A stretch of DNA of 64,000 nucleotides from Comamonas denitrificans (GCF_017368815.1 NZ_JAFNME010000016.1:1-64000), one strand, 5' to 3'. Positions 7,797-15,896 are shown, counted from the first letter of the stretch. Notes: generated from the sequence alone by a model not told the origin. Program-made: numbers and translations.

Positions 7797-10692
7797 CCTG
7801 CTTTCTGCCCGCCTTCCCTTTGGTCTTCTCTTTACCTTTGCCCTTCACCGCTGGCAGCAAGCTGGTCAGGTGCTGGTAGCGCTCAAACAAAAATGCCACG
7901 CGCTCGGCATCGTTTTTCCAGGTTTTTTTGCCACCTACCAGGGCATACGCGGCATCGACGGCCGCGTCGAGCTTTTGGTGCGCCTTGAGCAGGGCGGGCG
8001 GCATGGTCAGCGGGTCGTACAGGTCGGCCAAGCTGCTGCCGGGGAACTGGGCGCGGGCATCGAGCACGGCTTGCGCGGCTTTTTCTATAGCTGTTTGCGC
8101 TTTATGGGCGGGCGTTTGAGGCTGATTTGGCTCTAATTTTTCTGGGAGATCGGGCCAGGGGAAGGTGTTGTAAACGATGGCGGCGGAGTAGCGGTAGCGG
8201 CTCTCCAGTCGCCCGCAGACAGCACGCACCCAGGCGTTGTGCATGGTGCTTGAGAGGATGCCGAAGTGGTAGAGCGTGGCGCTGGGGACAATGTAGAGCT
8301 GATTGGATGCAACGATGCTAGGCTCCAAAAACCCCATAGGTATGAAATGTCTGCGTTCCGAACTTACTGTGGGAATCGCGACGTAGTGGGTCCCTGGCTG
8401 CCTGATTTCAGCAAATACTGTGGGTGTAAGCGCTAATTTTTTGGTTGTCTCGCGGTCACGTGATGTTCGCCAATGGCGAACGGCTTCAATGCGCTTTATG
8501 ACAGAAGGCATTGATTTGAGCGTTGCAGGTGGCGCATTGAGTAACCAGAGGCACCAACGGGGTGTGCTATGCAAAAATTCTTCGCCTCCAATAAATGGGC
8601 GCAAATAGTCAGCAGCTTTCGGATCGGCTGAAAGCAGTTCTGCGCGTTCTTCGGCATTGATAGTGAAGTGCCCACCGTCCAATGCAAAACTGCCGTAGGA
8701 CACGGGCGGAACGTTGGGGAACGCATTTTTTTGTGCAGTGATTAGCAGATCAGGCCCGTCGATTAGATACGGATTGATATGCGTCGCCGGCACTGCCAGC
8801 GCCTCGCCCTTGATATCTTCATATTCAAAAATCGTCTTTTCCGCCACGTCCTGCAGGCCAAAACCCACAATCACGCAATGCACAGCGGCCTTGCCCTTGG
8901 CCTCGTTTGTCCATGAAAACGTGCGGTGGGCAAAGTGAATATGGACACCTTGCGCCAGCATCCAGCCCCACAGCACGCCCACTTGTTCCCCCTGGGTAAT
9001 GCTGTTGGTAGAGACAAACGCCACCCGCAGGGGCGTGGCAGGTGCAGGTTGGGCCGATTTGGGGGCCGCAGGCACCGTATGAGGCCCGGCCTGTGCCTGC
9101 CATGCCCCGGCCCCCTGCATATAGCGCGTGGCTTTCACGTACCAGGCTGCGACAAAATCCAACACGCCAAAGCCTTTGATGTGGCCCATGACGCACTCGA
9201 AATCGGCTTTTTGTGCAGCGCTTTGTTCTTTTTTGCCCAGGAACGGCGGATTGCCCAGCACATAGCTACAGCGCTGGGCGGGCAGCACCTCTTCCCAATC
9301 CAGCGTCAGTGCATTGCCGTGGACGATGTGCGGGCTGTTTTTCAAGGGAATGCGAGCAAAGTACAGGCCAAACTCTTCGCTCACACGCAAATTCATCTGG
9401 TGATCGACCAGCCACAGGGCCACCTGGGCGATTTGCGCCGGGAACTCTTCAATCTCGATGCCGTAAAACTGATCGACGTTCAGGCTGATGAGCTGGTGGA
9501 CATCCAGCGCTTGCTGGCCGCCTTGCCCTGAAAGTTTGTGGCTGGCACGCAGCACCTCCAGCTCCAGCAGGCGCAGCTCGCGGTAGCTCATCACCAGGAA
9601 GTTGCCACAGCCGCAGGCTGGGTCAAAAAACGTCAGGTGGCGCAGCTTTTTATGAAAGTCGAACAGGCGGTTTTTGTTGTTTTTGACTTTGTGAAACTCG
9701 GCCCACAGCGCATCCAGAAACAGCGGGCGGATGAGCTTGAGGATGTTTTCCTCACTGGTGTAATGCGCCCCCAGATTGCGCCGGGCCTTCTCGTCCATGA
9801 TGCTTTGGAACAGGCTGCCGAAGATGGCGGGCGAAATCGCCGACCAGTCCAGCGCACAGGCATCGAGCAAGGCGGTGCGCATGGTGGCGTTGAAGTCGGC
9901 CAGGGGCAGGGGCTCTTCAAACAGCTTGCCGTTGATGTAGGGAAAGGCGGCCAGTTGCTCATCGAGGTTTTTGCTGCGCTTGTCCTCGGGGGTGTTGAGC
10001 ACTTGAAACAGCTGGGCCAGGCGTGGGCCCAGGTCGCTGCCGTCTTCGCTGGTGCGCTCTTCAATGAATTGGCGCAGCGCTTGCGCGGGCTGGAAGATGC
10101 CGGTGTCGTCCGCAAACAAGCAAAACAGCAGGCGCACCAGCAGCACTTGCAGGGGGTGGCCGTCGTAGCCGCTGGCGTGCAGGGCATCGTGCAGGCGGCC
10201 CATGCGCTCGGCAGCGCGAATGTTTACCGGGTCTTGCGCCTGGATGGTTTGCACCTTGTACCCGGCGATAAAGCCAAACAGGCGCACGTGCTGGTGCAGG
10301 TCGGCCAGGGCAAATTCGGTGACCTGCCCATTGGCCAGGTCGTGTACGCGAAAGCGGGCAAAGTCGCACACCACGATGAGCTGGGGCAAGTCGCGCTCGG
10401 CAATGCCGGGGAAGTAGCCCAGGGCCTGGTCAAACGCGGCATCAAGGTTTTTGCCGCGCGACTTTTGCTCGACCAAGAGCATTCCGGGCCAGAACAAATC
10501 GACAAAGCCTTGGCCGCCGCCGTGCTTTTTCACGTTGTGCTCGAAGCTGGCCACGCGCTTGTTGGTGATGCCGAAGATTTCAAAAAAGTCGATCCAAAAG
10601 GGTTTGGCCTGCGCATCTTCATTGGCGGCATCGGCCCAAGTGCGGGAAAAGGCCAGGGCGCGGGATTTGATTTCGTTCCAGGACAGGGGCAT
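7792..10692 (-). CDS. MmeI-like type IIL restriction-modification enzyme (nuclease and DNA methyltransferase in one chain)
   Basis: A 966-aa single-chain enzyme. The N-terminus (MPLSWNEIKSRALAFSRTW) and a PD-ExK-type nuclease with D65-x9-E75-x-K77 have the spacing I recall for MmeI (D70-x9-E80-x-K82). A helical spacer follows to about residue 300. The gamma-class N6-adenine methyltransferase carries GAHYTSEENI (308-317, motif X), DPACGCGNF (357-365, motif I) and NPPF (481-484, motif IV). Target recognition probably lies at about 650-840, with a helical, Lys-rich C-terminus. MmeI enzymes methylate one strand and cut about 20 bases away, and need no separate specificity subunit. Oddities are a Pro/Ala-rich insert at about 531-554 and a repeat-like segment at about 851-869. 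The target sequence cannot be read by eye. Confidence 0.9.
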   Translation of the reverse strand: MPLSWNEIKSRALAFSRTWADAANEDAQAKPFWIDFFEIFGITNKRVASFEHNVKKHGGGQGFVDLFWPGMLLVEQKSRGKNLDAAFDQALGYFPGIAERDLPQLIVVCDFARFRVHDLANGQVTEFALADLHQHVRLFGFIAGYKVQTIQAQDPVNIRAAERMGRLHDALHASGYDGHPLQVLLVRLLFCLFADDTGIFQPAQALRQFIEERTSEDGSDLGPRLAQLFQVLNTPEDKRSKNLDEQLAAFPYINGKLFEEPLPLADFNATMRTALLDACALDWSAISPAIFGSLFQSIMDEKARRNLGAHYTSEENILKLIRPLFLDALWAEFHKVKNNKNRLFDFHKKLRHLTFFDPACGCGNFLVMSYRELRLLELEVLRASHKLSGQGGQQALDVHQLISLNVDQFYGIEIEEFPAQIAQVALWLVDHQMNLRVSEEFGLYFARIPLKNSPHIVHGNALTLDWEEVLPAQRCSYVLGNPPFLGKKEQSAAQKADFECVMGHIKGFGVLDFVAAWYVKATRYMQGAGAWQAQAGPHTVPAAPKSAQPAPATPLRVAFVSTNSITQGEQVGVLWGWMLAQGVHIHFAHRTFSWTNEAKGKAAVHCVIVGFGLQDVAEKTIFEYEDIKGEALAVPATHINPYLIDGPDLLITAQKNAFPNVPPVSYGSFALDGGHFTINAEERAELLSADPKAADYLRPFIGGEEFLHSTPRWCLWLLNAPPATLKSMPSVIKRIEAVRHWRTSRDRETTKKLALTPTVFAEIRQPGTHYVAIPTVSSERRHFIPMGFLEPSIVASNQLYIVPSATLYHFGILSSTMHNAWVRAVCGRLESRYRYSAAIVYNTFPWPDLPEKLEPNQPQTPAHKAQTAIEKAAQAVLDARAQFPGSSLADLYDPLTMPPALLKAHQKLDAAVDAAYALVGGKKTWKNDAERVAFLFERYQHLTSLLPAVKGKGKEKTKGKAGRKQA
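8085..8141 (+). repeat. AT-rich 'atagctg' dispersed repeat, copy inside the MmeI-like gene
   Basis: The + strand reads ctatagctgtttgcgctt followed by a ggcgggcgtttgaggctgattt tail. The first part matches the intergenic copy at 22346-22385 (read on the minus strand), which also starts atagctgtttgcgcttta and continues with a cgggcgttt tail. Here it lies in frame within the C-terminal part of the restriction enzyme and encodes the polar segment around KLEPNQPQTPAHKAQTAIEK. Confidence 0.6.
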
Positions 10693-10751
10693 GGGGCAGC
10701 AAGCAAAGACAAAACGGCTAATGTAGCCAAAAGGCTGGGGCGCGCTTTGCC

Positions 10752-12164
10752 TTAGTCGGCTTGGTCAGTGCGATCAGCTTGATCGGTGGCCGCAAACACC
10801 AGCATGGCCTGCAGCCCGCTGCTGCGCCCTGGCACCGGGCTGGTCAGGCTGAAGCTGGCCCCATGCTGGCGGGCAATGCTGCCCACGATGGACAGGCCCA
10901 GCCCGTAGCCCAGGCGCGAAGCGTCGGCCCGCACGTGGCGCTGCTGCACGGTGGATAAATCGTGGGCGGCAATGCCCGGGCCGCTGTCGCGCACGATGAT
11001 GGCCGGGGGCTGTGCCTGCACGGCCAGTTCGACCGGGCCGCTGCTGTAGGTCAGGGCGTTGTCAATCAGGTTGCGCAGGGCAATGGCCAGGGTGTCGATG
11101 TCGCCTTGCACGGGGAGGGTGATGGTTGGCGCATCCCAATCGAGGCGCTTTTGGGCCTGGGGCTGTTGCCAAAATTCTTGCGCCAAGGTGGTACACAGTG
11201 CGACTAAATCGACGGTGCTGCGTGCTTGGCTGGCCGCTTCGGCGCGGGACAGTTGCAGCAGCCGCTCGGTGCGGTGGCTCAAGGTGTGCAGGGCGTGCAG
11301 GATGGGCTGGATTTGCGCCAGGGCAATTTGCCCGCTGCCGTCGGCTTCGGCCTGCTCGATGGCGGTGTGCAGGCGCAGCCGTACCGAGGCCAGGGGCGTG
11401 CGCAGCTCGTGCGCGGCGTTGGCGGCCAGGGCGCGTTCCACGTCCAGGGCCAGGTGCAGGCGGTGCAGCAGCTGGTTTACGTCTTGCCCCACTTGGTGCA
11501 GTTCGTGTGGCAGGTCGGTCAGGGCCAGCGGTTGCAAATGGTCACCGCTGCGCTGCTGAATTTGCGCTTGCAGCCAGCGCAGGGAGTGCAGCTCGCGCCG
11601 GGCAATCCAGTGAATTAGCCACAGCAGCACCGGCAGCATGAGCAGTAGCACGGCAATCAGGCCGCTGGCGGTGCGCCAGCGGGCCTCGGTGCGCTCGTCC
11701 AGCGGGTCGGCCAGTTGCAGCCAGACACCGCTTTCGGGTTCTTCCAGGGTGTAGATGCGGTGCTGCGCGGTGTCGTAAAAGCCTTCTTGCAGGGGGGCGG
11801 CAAAGGCCTCCTCAGGCGCAGCGCGCGAGCGCAGCAGCAAGCGGCCCTGGGCATTGCGCAGTTGCAGCGAGAGCGGCTCGGTGTAGTCGGAGCCGGGCAC
11901 TTCGCCCAGGATGCGCACCGCCTGCGCCTGCGCCTGCGCCTGCGCTGGTTCGGGGGTGGCGGCATCAAGCAGCGCGGGGTAGAGCTGGCGGTGGGCGCTT
12001 TCGACCAGTTCGGTATCGAAGTTGTGCTGAATTTGCGTATCCACATACCAGGCCACCAGGGCCGTGCTGATGCTCCAGACCAGCACCACGGCGGCGACCA
12101 GTGGACGCGCCAAGCGCGAGGCCAGGCTGCGGGTGGGGCCAGGCGGGTGTGCAGGCGGCTTCAT
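10752..12164 (-). CDS. Sensor histidine kinase, OmpR/QseC/PmrB type
   Basis: A 470-aa membrane kinase. It has two transmembrane helices (about 21-40 and 168-187) enclosing a periplasmic sensor of about 125 residues, a HAMP-like linker, then the phosphoacceptor ANAAHELRTPLAS (His252), N-box LRNLIDNA (363-370), G1 DSGPGI and G2 GYGLGLSIV. The start ATG at 12164 overlaps the TGA of the response-regulator gene as ATGA, so expression is coupled. The sensor carries an Ala-Gln repeat at about 74-82 encoded by a hexanucleotide tract. Divergent placement beside eptA suggests a PmrB-like role in sensing cations or envelope stress, by inference. The C-terminus ends in a duplicated Asp-Gln-Ala-Asp-like tail. 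Confidence 0.92.
   Translation of the reverse strand: MKPPAHPPGPTRSLASRLARPLVAAVVLVWSISTALVAWYVDTQIQHNFDTELVESAHRQLYPALLDAATPEPAQAQAQAQAVRILGEVPGSDYTEPLSLQLRNAQGRLLLRSRAAPEEAFAAPLQEGFYDTAQHRIYTLEEPESGVWLQLADPLDERTEARWRTASGLIAVLLLMLPVLLWLIHWIARRELHSLRWLQAQIQQRSGDHLQPLALTDLPHELHQVGQDVNQLLHRLHLALDVERALAANAAHELRTPLASVRLRLHTAIEQAEADGSGQIALAQIQPILHALHTLSHRTERLLQLSRAEAASQARSTVDLVALCTTLAQEFWQQPQAQKRLDWDAPTITLPVQGDIDTLAIALRNLIDNALTYSSGPVELAVQAQPPAIIVRDSGPGIAAHDLSTVQQRHVRADASRLGYGLGLSIVGSIARQHGASFSLTSPVPGRSSGLQAMLVFAATDQADRTDQAD
11920..11944. repeat. Hexanucleotide tandem repeat (gcctgc)n within the kinase sensor domain
   Basis: About four tandem copies of gcctgc lie in the sensor-domain coding region and translate on the minus strand to Ala-Gln repeats. 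Because the unit is six bases, slippage would add or remove two residues without shifting the frame. Confidence 0.8.
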
Positions 12165-12820
12165 GCGGCCTCCAGCCGGTAGCCCACGCCGCGCACGGTT
12201 TGGATCAGGCTGCTGCCCAGCTTGCGGCGCAGGCGGCTGATGAACACTTCCAGCGTGTTGCTGTCGCTGCTGGCATCCCATTGGTAGAGGGCTTCTTGCA
12301 GGCGCTCGCGGGTAAAAATTTGTCCAGGGCGGCTGGCCAGTACGCGCAGCAAGGCCCATTCTTTTGGGGTCAGCACGACGGGTAGGCCCGCCACCTGCAC
12401 CCCCTCGCGCACCAGGTCGATATGGACGCTGCCGCGCACGACCTGGGCGGCGGCCTGTTGGCTGCGCCGCCGCTCGATGGCCCGCAGCCGGGCCAGCAGT
12501 TCTTCGGGGTCGTAGGGTTTGACCAGGTAGTCATCGGCCCCAGCGTCCAGCCCCCGAATGCGGTCGCTGACCTGGTCGCGTGCGGTGACGGCAATCACGG
12601 TGGGGCGGTCGGGCGCAGTGCGCAGTTGCGGCAGCAGCGTGAGGCCGTCGCCATCGGGCAGGTTTAAATCGAGCAGCACGGCCCAATAGTGGTTCACCCC
12701 AATCAAGGGTCGGGCCTGGGCCAGGCTGTCGGCCCAGTCCACCTGGTAGTGCTTGGTGTGCAGGTACGCCAACACGGCAGTGGCCAGGGTGCGATCGTCT
12801 TCTAAAAGCAGGATGTGCAT
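12161..12820 (-). CDS. OmpR-family response regulator
   Basis: A 219-aa regulator: receiver domain MHILLLEDDRTLATAVLAYL with phosphoacceptor Asp51 (LLDLNLPDGDGL), Thr79 and Lys101 (YLVKPYDPEEL), then a winged-helix DNA-binding domain with LTPKEWALLRVLASRPGQIF and the recognition-helix region SNTLEVFISRLRRKLG. The start ATG at 12820 gives a canonical receiver N-terminus; the longer open frame upstream runs into the regulatory palindrome and is not used. It is the first gene of a two-gene operon with the kinase (4-base overlap). A TACACT hexamer lies 9 bases before the ATG, suggesting a very short leader. It resembles PmrA/QseB proteins. Confidence 0.93.
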   Translation of the reverse strand: MHILLLEDDRTLATAVLAYLHTKHYQVDWADSLAQARPLIGVNHYWAVLLDLNLPDGDGLTLLPQLRTAPDRPTVIAVTARDQVSDRIRGLDAGADDYLVKPYDPEELLARLRAIERRRSQQAAAQVVRGSVHIDLVREGVQVAGLPVVLTPKEWALLRVLASRPGQIFTRERLQEALYQWDASSDSNTLEVFISRLRRKLGSSLIQTVRGVGYRLEAA

Positions 12821-12861
12821 GGTGGGTGCAGTGTAGGGGGCCGCCATGCTGAGCGCACAAG

Positions 12862-12900
12862 CTGAACGCTGTCTGAATCTGGGTTTCAGGCAGCGTTCAG
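12862..12900. promoter_or_regulatory. Near-perfect inverted repeat between the response-regulator gene and eptA
   Basis: The left arm ctgaacgctgtctgaa (12862-12877) and right arm ttcaggcagcgttcag (12885-12900) are reverse complements with one mismatch in 16, separated by 7 bases. It lies 25 bases before the eptA ATG and 42 bases before the regulator ATG, in the only shared intergenic space. It is therefore a good candidate operator for autoregulation and for control of eptA. Confidence 0.65.
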
Positions 12901-12924
12901 AGCAGCAGCGCACATTGGCGGCCT

Positions 12925-14634
12925 ATGACTGCGACTGCTCTTTCTTCGTCCCCCGCCCAAACGTCCCGCCCGCACTGGCTGCGCCGCCCGGCCCCCATCT
13001 CTTTGTCCACGCGCGCCGTGGCGCTGCTGCTGGCGCTGTGGTGCGCTGGGCCGCTGAATCTGGCGCTGTGGCAAAAACTGTCCGCCCTGGAGGATTTTGC
13101 CGATCCCTGGGCCCTTAAACGCCTGGCCCTGGGCGGCTTGATCGCTGCGGCCACGTTTCTGTGGCTGATGCTGTGGTCGTGGCCCGGGGTGCGCCGTCCG
13201 GCCTGGAGCGCCAACCTGCTGCTGGCCGCCAGCGTGCAGCATTTCATGCGCAGCTATGGGGTGGTGATGGACAGCTCCATGCTGGCCAACAGCCTGCACA
13301 CCAACTGGACGGAGGCCTGGGCGCTGCTCACGCCTGCGCTGCTGGTGCAGGTGTTGTTGTTGGCCGGGCTGCCCATGGCTTGGCTGTACTGGGGGGTGCA
13401 GATGCCGCGCCAGCGCCGGGGCTGGCTGCGCTCGGCCTTGTGGCTGCTGGCCGCGCTGGGCGTGCTGGTTGGCGGCGGTCTGCGCCTGTACCGTGATTTG
13501 GCCCCGCTGCTGCGCAACCACACGGAAATTCGCTATTTGGTTAATCCGCTGGCCACGGTGGTGTCGTGGGCCAATGTCACGCTGAAACCTATTTTGAAGC
13601 CGAAAAAACCTTTTCAGCCGGTGACGGCCGGTGCTTCCCTGGGGGCCAGCTATGCGGCGCAGGCGGCCGGTCAGGTCAAGCCGCCGCTGCTGGTACTGGT
13701 GGTGGGCGAGACGGCACGCGGTGACCACTTTGGTCTGAATGGCTATGCGCGCAACACCACGCCGCAGCTGGCCCAGCAGCCCGTGCTGAGCTGGCAGCAG
13801 GTGCAGTCCTGCGGCACCAACACCATTGCCTCGGTGCCGTGCATGTTCTCGCCCGTGGGCAAAGAAGGCTACGAAGGCCGCAAGGTGGAGTACGGCAACC
13901 TGCTGGACATCGTGCAGGCCGCTGGGTTGGGGGTGCGCTGGCTGGACAACCAAGCGGGCTGCAAAGGCGTGTGCGCGCGCATCCCCAGTGCCGATGCCCA
14001 GGCCATTGCCACGCCCGCCCAGCGCCAGCCGTGGTGCCGCGAGGGTGAATGCCTGGACCGCCTGATGCTTGACGAGCTGGACGGCGAATTGGCCGCCATT
14101 CCTGCCGCGCAGCGCCAGCAGGGCGTGGTGCTGGTGCTGCACCAGATGGGCAGCCACGGCCCGGCGTACTACCGCCGTTCGGCCCCAGACAGCAAGCATT
14201 TTGGGCCGGAATGTGCCACCCATGTCACCTCCGATTGCGAGCAGCAAGACTTGGTGAATGTGTACGACAACAGCATTGTCGAGACGGATGCCTTTCTGGC
14301 CCAGACCATCGCCTGGTTGCGCACCCAGGAACGGGATTTCGCCCCGGCCATGCTGTATGTGGGTGACCACGGTGAATCTTTAGGGGAAAACGGCCTGTAC
14401 CTGCACGGCCTGCCCTACCGCATTGCCCCCCAGGCGCAAAAACACGTGCCCTGGGTGCTGTGGCCCGGCCAGCTGCAGCAGCGCACCGGCTGGAGTGAGG
14501 CGTGCAGCCGCGCCCAGCTCAACCGGCCGCTGACGCACGATGCTTACTTTCACACCGTGCTGGGCATGTTGGACATCGCCAGCCCCTACTACCAGCGCCC
14601 GCTGGATGCCATGGCGGGGTGCCGCGCCAGCTAA
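12925..14634 (+). CDS. eptA: Phosphoethanolamine--lipid A transferase, EptA type
   Basis: A 569-aa inner-membrane enzyme of the alkaline-phosphatase superfamily. About five transmembrane helices fill residues 28-190, then a periplasmic sulfatase-like domain: VVGETARGDHFG (metal-binding Glu262), SCGTNTIASVPCMF with the probable nucleophile Thr300, HQMGSHGPAYY, and GDHGESLGENG near the C-terminus. It transfers phosphoethanolamine from phosphatidylethanolamine to lipid A, lowering surface charge and giving resistance to cationic peptides. It is divergent from the two-component pair, as in pmrC-pmrAB loci, with a palindrome between them. The stop codon TAA merges with the start of a palindromic repeat element (14634). 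Confidence 0.92.
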   Translation: MTATALSSSPAQTSRPHWLRRPAPISLSTRAVALLLALWCAGPLNLALWQKLSALEDFADPWALKRLALGGLIAAATFLWLMLWSWPGVRRPAWSANLLLAASVQHFMRSYGVVMDSSMLANSLHTNWTEAWALLTPALLVQVLLLAGLPMAWLYWGVQMPRQRRGWLRSALWLLAALGVLVGGGLRLYRDLAPLLRNHTEIRYLVNPLATVVSWANVTLKPILKPKKPFQPVTAGASLGASYAAQAAGQVKPPLLVLVVGETARGDHFGLNGYARNTTPQLAQQPVLSWQQVQSCGTNTIASVPCMFSPVGKEGYEGRKVEYGNLLDIVQAAGLGVRWLDNQAGCKGVCARIPSADAQAIATPAQRQPWCREGECLDRLMLDELDGELAAIPAAQRQQGVVLVLHQMGSHGPAYYRRSAPDSKHFGPECATHVTSDCEQQDLVNVYDNSIVETDAFLAQTIAWLRTQERDFAPAMLYVGDHGESLGENGLYLHGLPYRIAPQAQKHVPWVLWPGQLQQRTGWSEACSRAQLNRPLTHDAYFHTVLGMLDIASPYYQRPLDAMAGCRAS

Positions 14635-14797
14635 GAACGTGTTCACAATCTCCTCGCGGGTGTGCAGTCGCGGCCTCGGGCGGTCTGCGGCGTTGCAAAT
14701 CCTCGCCATAGCTAGCGCTATGTCTGTGGTTTGCGCCTTGCAGCCCATCCCGATCCGCATCCCGCACCCCTTCGCGCGGAAATCGTGAACACGTTCT
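14634..14797. repeat. Palindromic 164-bp dispersed element, copy 1 (MITE-like)
   Basis: The element starts agaacgtgttcac and ends gtgaacacgttct, a perfect 13-bp terminal inverted repeat, and is imperfectly palindromic throughout. The centre holds a CATAGC-TAGC-GCTATG hairpin. It is clearly homologous to 57532-57693. It begins on the last base of the eptA stop codon and lies between convergent genes. A lone terminus (agaacgtgttta) follows at 14799-14810. No open reading frame in it looks real. Confidence 0.85.
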
Positions 14798-14798
14798 C

Positions 14799-14810
14799 AG
14801 AACGTGTTTA
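14799..14810. repeat. Orphan terminus of the palindromic element
   Basis: agaacgtgttta repeats the first ten bases of the neighbouring element two bases beyond its right end. Its last bases (tta at 14808-14810) are the stop codon of the azlD gene on the minus strand, so an element remnant appears to set the azlD C-terminus. Confidence 0.6.
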
Positions 14811-15149
14811 TAAAAAATGGGCCAACCACCCGTTGGCCAACACCACGCACACCCCGGTGCCGACAAACAGGCTGAGGAACAGATTGCCCCGCCACAAATG
14901 CACGGCCACCGTGGCGGCGATGCCCGCCAGTTTGGCGCTGGCCAGGGAGGTGTCGTGCAGGTCAATCATGCGCAGGCAATAGACCACCAGGATGGCGGTC
15001 ACGCCCAGCGGCATCCAGGCGTTGAGGTGGGCCAGCAGGGGCGAATCCTTGATGGCCTCGCGAATGGCAAAGGGCAGCGCCCGCAGGGCAAAGGTGATGA
15101 TGGCGGCACAGCCAATGGCCAGTGCAATATAAGGAGCATTCAGCGCCAT
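14808..15149 (-). CDS. azlD: AzlD-family branched-chain amino acid export subunit
   Basis: A 113-aa, very hydrophobic protein with about four transmembrane helices and the AzlD features ITFALRALPFAI and WMPLGVTAILVVYCLRMID. With AzlC it forms a branched-chain amino acid exporter (AzlCD, BrnFE class) in the inner membrane. The start ATG lies 3 bases after the azlC stop, so the two form an operon. The last codons and stop come from an orphan terminus of the palindromic repeat. Confidence 0.88.
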   Translation of the reverse strand: MALNAPYIALAIGCAAIITFALRALPFAIREAIKDSPLLAHLNAWMPLGVTAILVVYCLRMIDLHDTSLASAKLAGIAATVAVHLWRGNLFLSLFVGTGVCVVLANGWLAHFL

Positions 15150-15152
15150 GTT

Positions 15153-15896
15153 TTAAGCCTTTTTATCGTTGTTTTTATTGAATATCCTTTGTTTTAATGC
15201 GTGGCGTGCTAGGCAAAAGATAAGAAAAGCCCCCATTGCCACCAGCAGCATGGCATCACCGGCCAGCACAGCGGCGGTGCCTCCGGCCCCCAGGGCGGCC
15301 AGGGCAATGGTTTTATCGGGCCGGGTGCGGTAGGCATCCATGGCCAGCACGATGAACAAGGCGGTTAAAACAAAATCCAGCCCCGCCACATCCTGCAGCC
15401 ACGTTGCGCCGGCCCAGGCCCCGGCAACCGAGCCCGATACCCACGACAGGTTCAGCCCCGCTTGAATCCACACAATCTGGCGGCTGGTCTGCGCCGATGT
15501 GGGCAGGTTGGCAATCAGCACGTAGGCCTCATCCGTCAGTGCGTACATGCTGTACAGCTTGCGCCACCCGCTGCGCACCTGTTGCAGTGGAAATGAGAGG
15601 CCGTAAAAAATATGCCGCGCGTTCACCAGCAGCGTGGTCAAAGCAATGGCCGACAGCGGGGCTGCGGTGGTGATCATGCCCACCAGCAAAAACTCCACCG
15701 ACCCGGCATACACCGCCCCTGAAAGAATCGGTGCCAGCCACCACGGCAAGCCGTTGCTGGTGACCAGCACCCCCAGGCCCAGCCCCAGTGCGAACATGCC
15801 CAACCACACTGGGCCGGTGCGGTGAACCGCCAGCCGCAGGCCGCGCTGGGCCGATTGGAGGGCGGGGGAGGAAAGGGGGGTAAGAAAACGGGACAT
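15153..15896 (-). CDS. azlC: AzlC-family branched-chain amino acid permease
   Basis: A 247-aa membrane protein started at ATG 15896 (MSRFLTPLSSPALQSAQ); eight more codons are open upstream. The pattern LGVLVTSNGLPWWLAPILSG, then VEFLLVGM and TLLVNARHIFYGLSFPL, is characteristic of AzlC, the large subunit of the AzlCD exporter that removes branched-chain amino acids and analogues. About seven hydrophobic helices are visible. It is followed directly by azlD. Confidence 0.9.
   Translation of the reverse strand: MSRFLTPLSSPALQSAQRGLRLAVHRTGPVWLGMFALGLGLGVLVTSNGLPWWLAPILSGAVYAGSVEFLLVGMITTAAPLSAIALTTLLVNARHIFYGLSFPLQQVRSGWRKLYSMYALTDEAYVLIANLPTSAQTSRQIVWIQAGLNLSWVSGSVAGAWAGATWLQDVAGLDFVLTALFIVLAMDAYRTRPDKTIALAALGAGGTAAVLAGDAMLLVAMGAFLIFCLARHALKQRIFNKNNDKKA

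Noticed and set aside
6454-10692. Toxin-antitoxin or abortive-infection pair made of the ATPase and the restriction enzyme
   Set aside because: The domains match AAA_14/DUF4143 and MmeI families, and neither small toxin nor antitoxin is seen. The pairing may be chance.
12886-14370. 494-codon minus-strand frame opposite eptA
   Set aside because: It is antisense to eptA, has no recognisable domain and shows the residue bias of a shadow frame.
14634-14797. Insertion sequence encoding a transposase
   Set aside because: At 164 bases it has no real coding frame, and no flanking target duplication can be made out. It is described as a repeat element instead.
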